Shown here piece by piece: positions 17,497 through 26,289 of a stretch of DNA of 64,000 bases; positions within the stretch are counted from its first letter, which is position 1; each line of letters opens with the position of its first letter. The stretch spans positions 38,726-102,725 of the forward strand of contig NZ_CAJYVE010000008.1 of the NCBI RefSeq assembly GCF_913777995.1. The letters run 5' to 3'. Under the pieces are notes generated by a model, which was not told where the DNA came from, made no database searches, and worked only from the letters and a program-made list of their open reading frames with translations. The position numbers were made by a program, and so were the translations under genes. This stretch comes from an uncultured Pseudomonas sp. (GTDB taxonomy: Bacteria > Pseudomonadota > Gammaproteobacteria > Pseudomonadales > Pseudomonadaceae).

Positions 17497-18147
17497 TCAG
17501 CCCTGGCGTGCCGCGTGGTACAGGCTGACCTGGCGAAATTCCCAGGGCTCGGCCAGGTCGGGCAGTGTCAGCGCCTGGAGCTTGCCCAACGGGCGGTAGG
17601 CGGGGTGCTGGAAGTCGCGTACCCGCGAGTCGGCCACCAATACCTCACGGCCACGGCTGAGGAACTGGTCGAGCAGCGGCAGGTTGGCGCGGTCGTAGAG
17701 CACGTCGGCGACCAGGATCAGGTCGTAGCGGTCGGCCTCATTGAAGAAGTCCGCCGAATAGCCCAGCGTGACCTGGTTGAGCACGGCGTTGGCACGGCAG
17801 GCGGCCAGCGCCAGCGGGTCGAGATCGCAGGCCACCACTTCCAGCGCGCCGGCCCGTGCGGCCGCGATGGCCGCCACGCCCGAGCCGGCGCCGAAGTCCA
17901 GCACCCGTTTGCCAGCCACCCAATGCGGCTGCTCGGCGAGAAAGCGCGCCATGGCCAGGCCGCTGGCCCAGCAGAAACTCCAGTACGGCGGTTCTTCGAG
18001 AATGCGCCGGGTTTCCTCGGCGCAGAAGGCGCGGTCCATGTTGGCCGGGTCGATCAGCCACAGGCTCAGGTCGGTGTCCGGCAGCGGCGTCACGACCAGC
18101 CGGGCATCACCCAGCAGCTCGCCCAGCGCCTCCTGTAGCGCCTTCAC
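17497..18147 (-). CDS. Class I SAM-dependent methyltransferase
   Basis: A 216-aa enzyme with the SAM-binding motif LDFGAGSGVAAIAAARAGA, the acidic ACDLDPLALAA strand end, and LILVADVLYDR as the post-I motif. The pattern, with an upstream PPYWSFCWASGLAMARFL, resembles the METTL20/ETF-beta lysine methyltransferase or PrmA-like group; the substrate cannot be told. A GTG at 18147 is taken as start because it overlaps the stop of the preceding lipoprotein gene in a GTGA junction; the open frame itself extends far upstream through unrelated sequence. Confidence 0.83.
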   Translation of the reverse strand: MKALQEALGELLGDARLVVTPLPDTDLSLWLIDPANMDRAFCAEETRRILEEPPYWSFCWASGLAMARFLAEQPHWVAGKRVLDFGAGSGVAAIAAARAGALEVVACDLDPLALAACRANAVLNQVTLGYSADFFNEADRYDLILVADVLYDRANLPLLDQFLSRGREVLVADSRVRDFQHPAYRPLGKLQALTLPDLAEPWEFRQVSLYHAARQG

Positions 18148-18587
18148 GGCGCCTTGACGAGCTGCAGGGGGCCAAGGGCCTGGGTCACGGGTTGCTCGAT
18201 GCGCATCGACGGCAGGTGCATGACCAATTGCCCGGACTGGATGGCCCGGGCACGCAGCTCGACCCGCGCCCCGGCCGGGAACGCCTCGGGGTTGAAACGC
18301 AGCTGGAAGGGCAGTGACTGGCCGGTGCTCTGCAGCTTGCTGCTGGTCAGCAGCTTCTGCGGCCGGCCCCGTTCGTCGACCACCAGCATGGCCATCTCGA
18401 CCTCGGCACCGGCGGGCGCTCCCAGCAACTGGCCGCTCACTTCGCGTTGATAAGGCAGCAGTGGGCCGGGGCCTTCGGGAACCTTGGCGACCGGTGCGGC
18501 CGGTCGCGGCGCGGGCGGCGGTTCGGTGCTGCTGCAGGCGGCCAGCAAGGCGGCCAGGGCGAGGGCGACGATGTGTTTCGGTGACAT
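18144..18587 (-). CDS. YbaY-family lipoprotein
   Basis: A 147-aa envelope lipoprotein: signal peptide with lipobox LLAAC (Cys about 18), a Pro/Ala-rich spacer, then a beta-sandwich domain of about 105 residues (VSGQLLGAPAGAEVEMAMLVVDERG...) of the YbaY/YscW type. Related domains act as pilotins for secretin assembly, but no secretin is nearby. Co-transcribed with the methyltransferase (4-bp overlap) and divergent from nrdR. Confidence 0.82.
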   Translation of the reverse strand: MSPKHIVALALAALLAACSSTEPPPAPRPAAPVAKVPEGPGPLLPYQREVSGQLLGAPAGAEVEMAMLVVDERGRPQKLLTSSKLQSTGQSLPFQLRFNPEAFPAGARVELRARAIQSGQLVMHLPSMRIEQPVTQALGPLQLVKAP

Positions 18588-18756
18588 GCGGACTCCGGCG
18601 AGGCAGCAGGAGCACCTGAGGGGCTCCCGCATCGGTGTGAATCAATAGCGGCAGTTTCATATCGCCGTGCCCGCCTGTCCAGCGCCGCCTGAGTCTTGTC
18701 ATGCCGATGAGATGCGCTACCATGGCGCTCCCCTTTTTCCAGTGGCTTGCCACCCC

Positions 18757-19221
18757 ATGCACTGTCCCTTCTGCGCTGCCAACGACACCAAGGTCATCGA
18801 TTCGCGCCTGGTTGCCGAAGGCGAGCAGGTACGTCGCCGTCGCGAATGCCTGGCCTGCGGCGAACGCTTCACCACCTTCGAAACCGCCGAACTGGTCATG
18901 CCACGGCTGATCAAGCAGGACGGCCGACGCCAGCCATTCGATGAAGACAAGCTGCGTGCCGGCATGCAGCGTGCCCTGGAAAAGCGCCCGGTCAGTGTCG
19001 AGCGCCTGGAAGCGGCGCTGGCGCACATCAAGCACAAACTGCGCGCCACCGGCGAGCGTGAGGTCAAGTCGCTGGTGGTCGGCGAACTGGTCATGGGCGA
19101 GCTGCAGAAACTCGATGAAGTTGCCTACATCCGTTTCGCCTCGGTGTACCGGCGCTTTCAGGACCTCAACGAATTCCGCGAAGAGATCGAGCGCCTGGCG
19201 CGCGAGCCGGGGAAGGAATGA
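18757..19221 (+). CDS. nrdR: Transcriptional repressor NrdR
   Basis: A 154-aa nucleotide-sensing repressor of ribonucleotide reductase operons. The N-terminal zinc ribbon is complete (C3, C6, C31, C34 in MHCPFC and CLACGE), followed by the ATP-cone ([21 protein letters not shown] to about 140). The start is fixed by MHCPFC; 30 further upstream codons are open but unrelated. It overlaps ribD by 4 bp, the usual nrdR-ribD arrangement. Confidence 0.96.
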   Translation: MHCPFCAANDTKVIDSRLVAEGEQVRRRRECLACGERFTTFETAELVMPRLIKQDGRRQPFDEDKLRAGMQRALEKRPVSVERLEAALAHIKHKLRATGEREVKSLVVGELVMGELQKLDEVAYIRFASVYRRFQDLNEFREEIERLAREPGKE

Positions 19222-20354
19222 GCAGCGAACAACGCGTCCTCGACGCCCACTACATGGCGCGCGCCCTGGAGCTGGCGCGCCAGGGGCTGTATTCCACGCA
19301 TCCCAACCCACGGGTCGGCTGCGTGATCGTGCGCGACGGCCAGGTGGTAGGCGAGGGCTGGCACGTGCGTGCCGGTGAGCCGCATGCTGAAGTTCATGCT
19401 CTGCGTCAGGCCGGTGAGCGGGCTCGTGGCGCCACCGCCTACGTCACCCTGGAGCCCTGCAGTCACCACGGGCGTACCCCGCCCTGCGCCGAAGCGCTGG
19501 TCGCCGCCGGCCTGGGGCGCGTGGTCGCGGCGATGCAGGACCCCAACCCGCAGGTTGCCGGGCGTGGCCTGCAGCGCCTGCGCGAGGCCGGTATCGCGGT
19601 CGACAGCGGCGTGCTGGAGGACGAGGCCCGGGCGCTGAACAGTGGTTTCATCAAGCGCATGGAAAGCGGCCGGCCCTATGTACGGGTCAAGCTGGCCATG
19701 AGCCTGGACGGTCGCACCGCCATGGCCAGCGGCGAAAGCCAGTGGATCACCGGTCCCCAGGCGCGCGCCGAAGTGCAGCGCCTGCGCGCGCAGTCCAGCG
19801 TGGTGCTCAGTGGCGCCGATACGGTACTCGCTGACGCGGCGCGTCTCACCGTGCGCTCCGCCGAGCTGGGCCTGGACGCCGAACTCACCGCCTTGGCCGC
19901 CGCCCGGCCGCCGCTGCGGGTACTGATCGACGGGCGCCTGCGGGTGCCGCTGGACCAGCCATTCTTCCAGGCCGGCCCTGCCATGGTAGTGACCTGCGCA
20001 GGCGAAGACGCCGACGCCCGCTACCAGGCGCAGGGGCATGAGCTGGTGAACCTGCCCGGCAGCGACGGCCACGTCGACCTGCCTGCGCTGCTCGATGCGC
20101 TGGGGGCCATTGGCGTCAACGACGTGCTGGTCGAGGCCGGCCCGCGCCTGGCTGGCGCCTTCACTCGATTGGGCCTGGTCGACGAATTCCAGATTTTCAT
20201 CGCCGCCAAGTTCCTCGGCTCCGAAGCGCGGCCGCTGCTGGACCTGCCGCTGTCGCGAATGAGCGAAGCGCTGGCGCTGAAAATCGTGAAAATGCGCGCC
20301 ATCGGCAACGACTGGCACGTCATCGCTCTGCCTGTGCCCACGCCAGGCGTATAA
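19218..20354 (+). CDS. ribD: Bifunctional pyrimidine deaminase/reductase RibD
   Basis: 378 aa; performs the second and third steps of riboflavin synthesis, deaminating the GTP cyclohydrolase product and reducing its ribosyl group. The N-terminal deaminase has the zinc site HAE (56-58) and [11 protein letters not shown] (80-90). The C-terminal DHFR-like reductase spans about 155-365 ([22 protein letters not shown]). Length is usual. ATGA overlap with nrdR, and 51 bp before ribE. Confidence 0.96.
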   Translation: MSSEQRVLDAHYMARALELARQGLYSTHPNPRVGCVIVRDGQVVGEGWHVRAGEPHAEVHALRQAGERARGATAYVTLEPCSHHGRTPPCAEALVAAGLGRVVAAMQDPNPQVAGRGLQRLREAGIAVDSGVLEDEARALNSGFIKRMESGRPYVRVKLAMSLDGRTAMASGESQWITGPQARAEVQRLRAQSSVVLSGADTVLADAARLTVRSAELGLDAELTALAAARPPLRVLIDGRLRVPLDQPFFQAGPAMVVTCAGEDADARYQAQGHELVNLPGSDGHVDLPALLDALGAIGVNDVLVEAGPRLAGAFTRLGLVDEFQIFIAAKFLGSEARPLLDLPLSRMSEALALKIVKMRAIGNDWHVIALPVPTPGV

Positions 20355-20405
20355 TTCCCGGCTTTGCCCGAACCTTCCGGGCAGCCAGTCCCAGCGGAGG
20401 ACCTC

Positions 20406-21068
20406 ATGTTTACCGGCATCATCGAATCCATCGGCAGCATCCGGGCCCTGACCCCCAAAGGCGGCGACGTCCGCGTCTACGTGGAAACCGGCAAGCTCGA
20501 CCTGGGCGACGTCAAGCTTGGCGACAGCATCGCGGTAAACGGCGTGTGCCTGACCGCCGTCGAGCTGCCTGGCGACGGTTTCTGGGCCGACGTCAGCCGC
20601 GAGACCCTCGACGTAACGGCGTTCGTCGACCTCAAGGTCGGCAGCCGGGTCAACCTGGAAAAGGCCCTGACCCCCAGCTCGCGCCTCGGCGGCCACCTAG
20701 TCAGCGGCCATGTCGACGGCGTGGGCGAAATCGTCTCGCGCGAGGAAAATGCCCGCGCCATCCAGTTCCGCGTACGCGCCCCGCGCGAGCTGGCCAAATA
20801 CATCGCCCACAAGGGTTCGATCACCGTCGACGGCACCAGCCTGACCGTCAACGCCGTGCATGGCGCGGAGTTCGAGCTGACCATCGTGCCGCACACCCTG
20901 GCCGAGACCATCATGGCCGACTACCGGCCGGGTCGTAAGGTCAACCTGGAGGTCGACCTGCTGGCCCGTTACCTCGAGCGCCTGCTGCTCGGTGACAAGG
21001 CCGCCGAGCCGGCCCAGGGCGGCATCACCGAAAGCTTCCTGGCCGCCAACGGCTACCTGAAATCCTGA
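20406..21068 (+). CDS. ribE: Riboflavin synthase, alpha subunit
   Basis: 220 aa; dismutates two 6,7-dimethyl-8-ribityllumazine molecules to riboflavin. The family's start MFTGIIE and two homologous lumazine-binding barrels (about 1-97 and 98-200, each with GDSIAVNGVCLT- or GSITVDGTSLTV-like strands) are clear. GGAGG sits 6 bp before the ATG. It is named ribC in some genomes. Confidence 0.96.
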   Translation: MFTGIIESIGSIRALTPKGGDVRVYVETGKLDLGDVKLGDSIAVNGVCLTAVELPGDGFWADVSRETLDVTAFVDLKVGSRVNLEKALTPSSRLGGHLVSGHVDGVGEIVSREENARAIQFRVRAPRELAKYIAHKGSITVDGTSLTVNAVHGAEFELTIVPHTLAETIMADYRPGRKVNLEVDLLARYLERLLLGDKAAEPAQGGITESFLAANGYLKS

Positions 21069-21084
21069 CCCAAGGGGGTGCCGA

Positions 21085-22176
21085 GTGGCGCTCAACACGA
21101 TTGAAGACCTGATCGAAGACATTCGTCAGGGCAAGATGGTCATCCTCATGGATGACGAAGACCGCGAAAACGAAGGCGACCTGATCATGGCCGCCGAATG
21201 CGTCAAGGCTGAACACATCAACTTCATGGCCCGTTATGCGCGCGGTCTGATCTGCATGCCGATGACCCGCGAGCGCTGCGAAACGCTCAAGCTGCCGCTG
21301 ATGGCGCCGCGCAACGGTTCGGGCTTCGGCACCAAGTTCACGGTGTCCATCGAGGCCGCCGAGGGCGTGACCACCGGCATCTCCGCCGCCGACCGTGCGC
21401 GTACCGTGCAGGCCGCCGCGGCCCGCGACGCCAAGGCTGAAGACATCGTCAGCCCTGGGCACATCTTCCCGCTGATGGCCCAGCCGGGCGGCACCCTGGT
21501 GCGCGCCGGGCACACCGAGGCGGCCTGCGACCTGGCGCGCATGGCCGGTTTCGAACCTTCCGGGGTGATCTGCGAGATCATGAACGACGACGGCACCATG
21601 TCGCGTCGCGCCGAGCTGGAAGCCTTCGCCCTGGAGCACGACATCAAGATCGGCACCATCGCCGACCTGATCCACTACCGGATGACCCACGAACGCACCA
21701 TCCAGCGCGTCGCCGAGCAGCCGGTGGACAGCGAAGTGGGGCACTTCAACCTGGTGACCTACCGCGACTCGGTGGAAGGCGAAGTGCACCTGGCCCTGAC
21801 CCTGGGCACCATCAGCGCCGACGAGCCCACTCTGGTACGGGTCCACAACATGGACCCGCTGCGCGACCTGCTGCTGATCAAACAGCCTGGTCGCTGGAGC
21901 CTGCGTGCGGCCATGGCCGCCGTGGCCGAGGCCGGCAGCGGTGTGGTGCTGCTGCTCGGTCACCCGCTCGATGGGGACGTGCTGCTCGCGCACATCCGTG
22001 AGACCGCCGGTCAGCAGCCGATCAAGCTGCCGAGCACCTACAGCACCGTAGGCGCCGGTTCGCAGATCCTGCGCGACCTTGGCGTGCGCAAGATGCGCCT
22101 GATGAGTTCGCCGATGAAGTTCAACGCGATATCCGGTTTCGACCTGGAAGTTGTAGAATACGTGCCATCGGAATGA
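21085..22176 (+). CDS. ribBA: DHBP synthase RibB with a degenerate RibA-like domain
   Basis: 363 aa, GTG start. Residues 1-200 are 3,4-dihydroxy-2-butanone-4-phosphate synthase, with the acidic loop DDEDRENEGDL and HTEAACDLARMAG, making the four-carbon unit from ribulose 5-phosphate. The remaining 160 residues have the GTP cyclohydrolase II fold (VHNMDPLRDLLL, TYSTVGAGSQILRDLG) but lack the zinc-binding cysteines and the arginine-rich catalytic segment, so this half is unlikely to be active. Active RibA is encoded at 24968. Confidence 0.93.
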   Translation: MALNTIEDLIEDIRQGKMVILMDDEDRENEGDLIMAAECVKAEHINFMARYARGLICMPMTRERCETLKLPLMAPRNGSGFGTKFTVSIEAAEGVTTGISAADRARTVQAAAARDAKAEDIVSPGHIFPLMAQPGGTLVRAGHTEAACDLARMAGFEPSGVICEIMNDDGTMSRRAELEAFALEHDIKIGTIADLIHYRMTHERTIQRVAEQPVDSEVGHFNLVTYRDSVEGEVHLALTLGTISADEPTLVRVHNMDPLRDLLLIKQPGRWSLRAAMAAVAEAGSGVVLLLGHPLDGDVLLAHIRETAGQQPIKLPSTYSTVGAGSQILRDLGVRKMRLMSSPMKFNAISGFDLEVVEYVPSE

Positions 22177-22188
22177 CGACACCCCCCG

Positions 22189-22219
22189 CAGCCGGCAAAA
22201 AACTGCTTTTTGCCGGCTG
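22189..22219 (+). terminator. Terminator-like hairpin after ribBA
   Basis: A 13-bp stem, CAGCCGGCAAAAA with TTTTTGCCGGCTG, lies 12 bp after the ribBA stop. The A/T pairs sit on the loop side and no U-tract follows, so it may work as a partial terminator or an RNA-end stabiliser rather than a full stop. Confidence 0.5.
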
Positions 22220-22256
22220 TCTCATGTGCATCGTGATTCATGACCTAACATTCTCA

Positions 22257-22278
22257 AAGTCCGCCGCTGGGCGGACTT
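22257..22278 (+). promoter_or_regulatory. Leader hairpin before ribH
   Basis: AAGTCCGCC, loop GCTG, GGCGGACTT: a perfect 9-bp stem ending 25 bp before the ribH ATG and followed by GCTCTTTAA. Together with the preceding hairpin it could tune ribH expression. No FMN riboswitch motif accompanies it. Confidence 0.45.
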
Positions 22279-22303
22279 GCTCTTTAATACGAGACCCAAG
22301 CGA

Positions 22304-22780
22304 ATGACCCTGAAGACCATCGAAGGTACCTTCATCGCCCCGCAAGGCCGCTACGCCCTGGTGGTTGGCCGTTTCAACAGCTTCGTCGTGGAAAGCCTGG
22401 TGAGCGGCGCGGTCGATGCCCTGGTACGCCACGGCATCAAGGAAAGCGACATCACCATCATCCGCGCGCCTGGCGCCTTCGAAATTCCGCTGGTGGTGCA
22501 GAAGGTCGCCCAGCGTGGCGAGTTCGCGGCCATCGTCGCCCTCGGCGCGGTGATCCGTGGCGGCACCCCGCACTTCGAATACGTGGCTGGTGAATGCGTG
22601 AAGGGCCTGTCCCAGGTCTCCATGGAGTTCGGCGTACCGGTCGCGTTCGGCGTGCTGACCGTCGACACCATCGAGCAGGCCATCGAGCGTTCTGGCACCA
22701 AGGCGGGCAACAAGGGCGCTGAAGCCGCCCTGTCGGCCCTGGAAATGGTCAGTCTGCTTGCGCAGTTGGAGGCCAAGTGA
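22304..22780 (+). CDS. ribH: 6,7-dimethyl-8-ribityllumazine synthase
   Basis: 158 aa; condenses the RibD-pathway pyrimidine with the RibB product. Conserved segments: [47 protein letters not shown] with the catalytic His, and [14 protein letters not shown]. The start MTLKTIEG is placed after the unrelated [13 protein letters not shown] overlap with nusB. Confidence 0.96.
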   Translation: MTLKTIEGTFIAPQGRYALVVGRFNSFVVESLVSGAVDALVRHGIKESDITIIRAPGAFEIPLVVQKVAQRGEFAAIVALGAVIRGGTPHFEYVAGECVKGLSQVSMEFGVPVAFGVLTVDTIEQAIERSGTKAGNKGAEAALSALEMVSLLAQLEAK

Positions 22781-23274
22781 TTTCCGACGACAGCGACAAG
22801 TTCAACCCGCGCGAGCCCAAATCGCCGGAAGCCGCCAAGAGCAAGACTGTCAAGCGCCGCGAAGCCCGCCAACTGGCGACCCAGGCGCTGTACCAGTGGC
22901 AGATGGCTGGCCATTCGTTGAACGAAATCGAGGCGCAGTTCCGCGTCGACAACGACTTCAGCACCGTCGATGGCGGCTACTTCCGCGAGCTGCTGCACGG
23001 CGTGGCCACCCACAAGGGTGAAATCGACGGCGCCCTCAAGCCGTGCCTGGACCTGAGCATCGACGAACTGGACCCGGTCGAACTGGCCGTGCTGCGCCTG
23101 TCCACCTTCGAGCTGCTGCGCCGCATCGACGTGCCGTACCGTGTGGTCATCAACGAAGCCATCGAACTGGCCAAGGTCTACGGTTCTACCGATGGCCACA
23201 AGTTCGTCAACGGTGTGCTCGACAAACTGGCCCCGACCCTGCGCGCCGCTGAAGTCAAAGCCCATAAACGCTGA
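22777..23274 (+). CDS. nusB: Transcription antitermination factor NusB
   Basis: 165 aa; RNA-binding all-helical protein that with NusE forms the boxA complex in rRNA antitermination. An N-terminal charged extension of about 25 residues is followed by [16 protein letters not shown] and ends with the characteristic [21 protein letters not shown] start inside the ribH stop. A ribH-nusB-thiL order is common in gammaproteobacteria. Confidence 0.95.
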   Translation: MISDDSDKFNPREPKSPEAAKSKTVKRREARQLATQALYQWQMAGHSLNEIEAQFRVDNDFSTVDGGYFRELLHGVATHKGEIDGALKPCLDLSIDELDPVELAVLRLSTFELLRRIDVPYRVVINEAIELAKVYGSTDGHKFVNGVLDKLAPTLRAAEVKAHKR

Positions 23275-23286
23275 TGACGGGCGCCT

Positions 23287-23356
23287 CTGAAAACGTCGCC
23301 GGGGCCGCCAGCGCGGGGCACGAACAGGCCGCGATGGCAGCGCCGGCCGTTTTCAG
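23287..23356 (+). promoter_or_regulatory. Long-range hairpin in the nusB-thiL spacer
   Basis: CTGAAAACG at 23287-23295 pairs with CGTTTTCAG at 23348-23356, enclosing a GC-rich segment able to fold further. The right arm borders the GGGGG ribosome site of thiL, so the fold could limit thiL translation. No TPP riboswitch motif is present. Confidence 0.4.
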
Positions 23357-23364
23357 GGGGCTGC

Positions 23365-24326
23365 ATGGGTGAGTTCGAGCTTATCCGTCATTACTTCGCC
23401 GCCGCGCCCTGTGCGCAGGGCGGCGATGGCGTTGCTTTGGGGATCGGCGACGACTGTGCGCTGCTGGACCTGGCGCCTGGCGAGCAACTGGCAGTATCCA
23501 CCGACACCCTGGTGGCCGGTGTGCATTTCCCCGAGGGCTGCGACCCGCTGCTGCTCGGCCAGCGCGCCTTGGGTGTCTCGGCCAGTGACCTGGCCGCCAT
23601 GGGCGCGCGGCCCCTCGGTTTCACCCTGGCCCTGACCCTGCCGAGTTTCGAGGCCGGCTGGCTGCAAGCCTTCGCCGAAGGCCTCAATCGCATGGCCGAA
23701 GGCTGCGCACTGCGGCTGATCGGCGGCGACACCACCCGTGGCCCGCTGTCCCTGACCCTGACCGTTTTTGGCGCCGTACCCGCAGGCCAGGCGCTGACGC
23801 GCCGGGGTGCCCGGCCGGGCGACCTGCTGTGCGTGGGCGGCGAACTGGGTGAGGGTGCCGGCGCCTTGCCGTTGGTGCTGGGCCAGCGCTCGGCCGAACC
23901 GGCGCTGGCCGAGGCCTTGCTGGCCCGCTACTGGGCGCCGCAGCCACAACTGGCGCTGGGCCAGGCACTGCGGGGCAAGGCGACGGCGGCACTGGACATC
24001 TCCGATGGCCTGTTGGCCGATTGCGGGCATATCGCCAAGGCTTCCGGACTGCGTCTGCTGGTCGAGCGTGAACGCCTGCCGATCGGTACCGCGCTGCGTG
24101 CCCTGCTGGGTGACGACGCGGCGCTGCAGGCCGCCCTGAGTGGCGGCGACGACTATCTGCTGGCCTTCACCCTGCCGGCCGAGCACCTGGCTGGACTGCA
24201 GGCGGCCGGTTGGCCGGTGACGGTCATTGGCCGTGCCGTGGCCGGCGAGGGCGTCACCCTGCTCGACGCCCGTGGCCAGGACATCACCCCCACTGTGCGG
24301 GGCTACCAACATTTCCGAGTGGATTC

Positions 24327-24330
<4 letters not shown>
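23365..24330 (+). CDS. thiL: Thiamine-monophosphate kinase
   Basis: 321 aa; phosphorylates TMP to the cofactor TPP. Typical segments: GIGDDCALLDL near residue 28, VSTDTLVAGVHFP, GGDTTRGPLSLTLT, the central LGVSASDLAAMGA, and DISDGLLADCGHI. The start MGEFELI matches the family's MGEFxLI opening. GTGA overlap with pgpA. Confidence 0.95.
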
Positions 24331-24836
<506 letters not shown>

Positions 24837-24967
24837 CTTTCCGATAGCAACCAGCGAATATTCGGCATAAGCGTCGGCTGGAACCTGCTGTTACAATGCG
24901 GCTTTCCCGATCCAAGGCAGTGCCGCACCGGCGTTGCCTTTTCAGCTTTCATAGTTAGGAGCAAACG

Positions 24968-25585
24968 GTGCCCGTCGTTTTTGTCGCCGCTTCCAAATTG
25001 CCCACGCCTTTCGCGCAATTCACCATGCATGGCTTTCTCGAGTCGGCCACCGGGCGCGAACACGTCGTCCTGAGCCTGGGTGACATCGCCGATGGCGAAC
25101 CGGTGCTGGGCCGGGTGCATTCGGAGTGCCTGACCGGTGATGCGCTGTTCAGCCAGCGCTGCGATTGCGGTTCGCAACTGGAAGCCGCCCTGCGCGCGAT
25201 TGCCACCGAAGGCCGCGGTGTGCTGCTGTACCTGCGCCAGGAAGGCCGTGGCATTGGCCTGATGAACAAGATCCGTGCCTATGAGCTGCAAGATGGCGGA
25301 GCCGACACCGTCGAGGCCAACGAGCGCCTTGGCTTCGCCGCCGACATGCGCGAGTACGGCATCTGCCTGCCGATGCTCGAACACCTGGGGGTCGGTTCGC
25401 TACGCCTGATGACCAATAATCCGCGCAAGGTCAAGGCGCTGACCGACATGGGCATCAAGGTGGCTGAGCGGGTGCCACTGCATACCGGGCAGAACCCGCA
25501 CAACAAGCTGTACCTGGCCACCAAGGCCGGCAAGCTGGGCCACATGATGGGCAACGAGCATCAAGGCGAGGTCGATCCGGCGTGA
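24968..25585 (+). CDS. ribA: GTP cyclohydrolase II
   Basis: 205 aa; opens GTP in the committed step of riboflavin synthesis. Zinc ligands are present in [18 protein letters not shown], followed by [12 protein letters not shown] and, near the end, [18 protein letters not shown] start with AGGAGC upstream. A TACAAT in the 131-bp leader may be a -10 element, but no clear -35 goes with it. This is the functional partner of the zinc-less RibA half in RibBA. Confidence 0.96.
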   Translation: MPVVFVAASKLPTPFAQFTMHGFLESATGREHVVLSLGDIADGEPVLGRVHSECLTGDALFSQRCDCGSQLEAALRAIATEGRGVLLYLRQEGRGIGLMNKIRAYELQDGGADTVEANERLGFAADMREYGICLPMLEHLGVGSLRLMTNNPRKVKALTDMGIKVAERVPLHTGQNPHNKLYLATKAGKLGHMMGNEHQGEVDPA

Positions 25586-26010
25586 CCCGGGGCGAGGTGT
25601 ATCAGCGCCTTGAACTGGCCTGGTGGCGGCAACTGGGCCTGGCCCTGGCACCGCTGGTGGTGGCGTTGGTGTTCTTCAAGGCTTCGGAGCCTGGGGTCAT
25701 GGCGCTGCTGCTGTTCGTGGCTGGCGCTGCCTCGCTGTTCATCAGCCTCAAGACCTACGCCACTTACAAGGCGGCGCTGGAAATGACCCGCAACAGCCTC
25801 GACACGCCCGAGGAACCTGCCGCCTGGCTGCGCCTGGCGGCCATCCGCCGTACGGCCTTCCTGGCCGCCAGCCTGCCAGCCTGGTTCGCCGCGATCGGTG
25901 TGCTGTTCAGCCTGCATGCCATGCTGGTGTTCCTGCTGGGCCTGGCCAGCCTGGGCCTGCTGTGCCTGTACCGCATTCCACGGCTGGTGCCGGTGCAGCA
26001 CCAGGCCTGA
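25582..26010 (+). CDS. Hypothetical four-helix membrane protein
   Basis: 142 aa, GTG start overlapping the ribA stop by 4 bp, so it should be co-translated with RibA. Four hydrophobic segments in two pairs (about 22-38, 42-60, 94-110, 112-132) are separated by a polar loop ([22 protein letters not shown]). No known family. Whether it relates to flavin metabolism is only a positional guess. Confidence 0.65.
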   Translation: MTRGEVYQRLELAWWRQLGLALAPLVVALVFFKASEPGVMALLLFVAGAASLFISLKTYATYKAALEMTRNSLDTPEEPAAWLRLAAIRRTAFLAASLPAWFAAIGVLFSLHAMLVFLLGLASLGLLCLYRIPRLVPVQHQA

Positions 26011-26012
26011 AT

Positions 26013-26157
26013 CCGATACTGTTCAGTGAGTCGTTATGTGGCGTGGTAGGAGCGGCTTTAGCCGCGAAAGCGCCTGGAAATTCACTGCATCTGCTGTGAA
26101 CAGGCGATCGCTTCGCGGCTGAAGCCGCTCCTACCCGGCCTAACCGAACAGTATTGG
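26013..26157. repeat. Composite inverted repeat: REP pair inside 18-bp outer arms
   Basis: Outer arms CCGATACTGTTCAGTGAG (26013-26030) and CTAACCGAACAGTATTGG (26140-26157) are inverted copies (15 of 18). Inside lies a REP-type doublet: GTAGGAGCGGCTTTAGCCGCG (from 26046) against an inverse arm ending CCGCTCCTAC at 26134. The same two-layer design recurs at 55843-55986. Confidence 0.75.
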
Positions 26158-26235
26158 CTTTAGCCGCGAAAGCGCGAGGAAATTCACTGCATCTGCTGTG
26201 AACAGGCGGTCGCTTCGCGGCTGAAGCCGCTCCCG
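26156..26235. repeat. Second, adjacent copy of the REP doublet
   Basis: About 80 bp repeat the inner part of the previous element in direct orientation with few changes (GGCTTTAGCCGCGAAAGCGCG to GGCTGAAGCCGCTC), without a second outer arm. A shorter single REP relic (GGAGCGGCTTCAACCGCG) follows at about 26256-26273. Confidence 0.75.
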
Positions 26236-26289
26236 CCGGGCTTGCTTATCCGGTCGGAGCGGCTTCAACCGCGAAGGGTCGTTCAGGAT

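Noticed and set aside
18147-19311. N-terminal extension of the minus-strand methyltransferase frame to 604 codons
   Set aside because: The extension runs antisense through nrdR and the lipoprotein gene and has no methyltransferase features.
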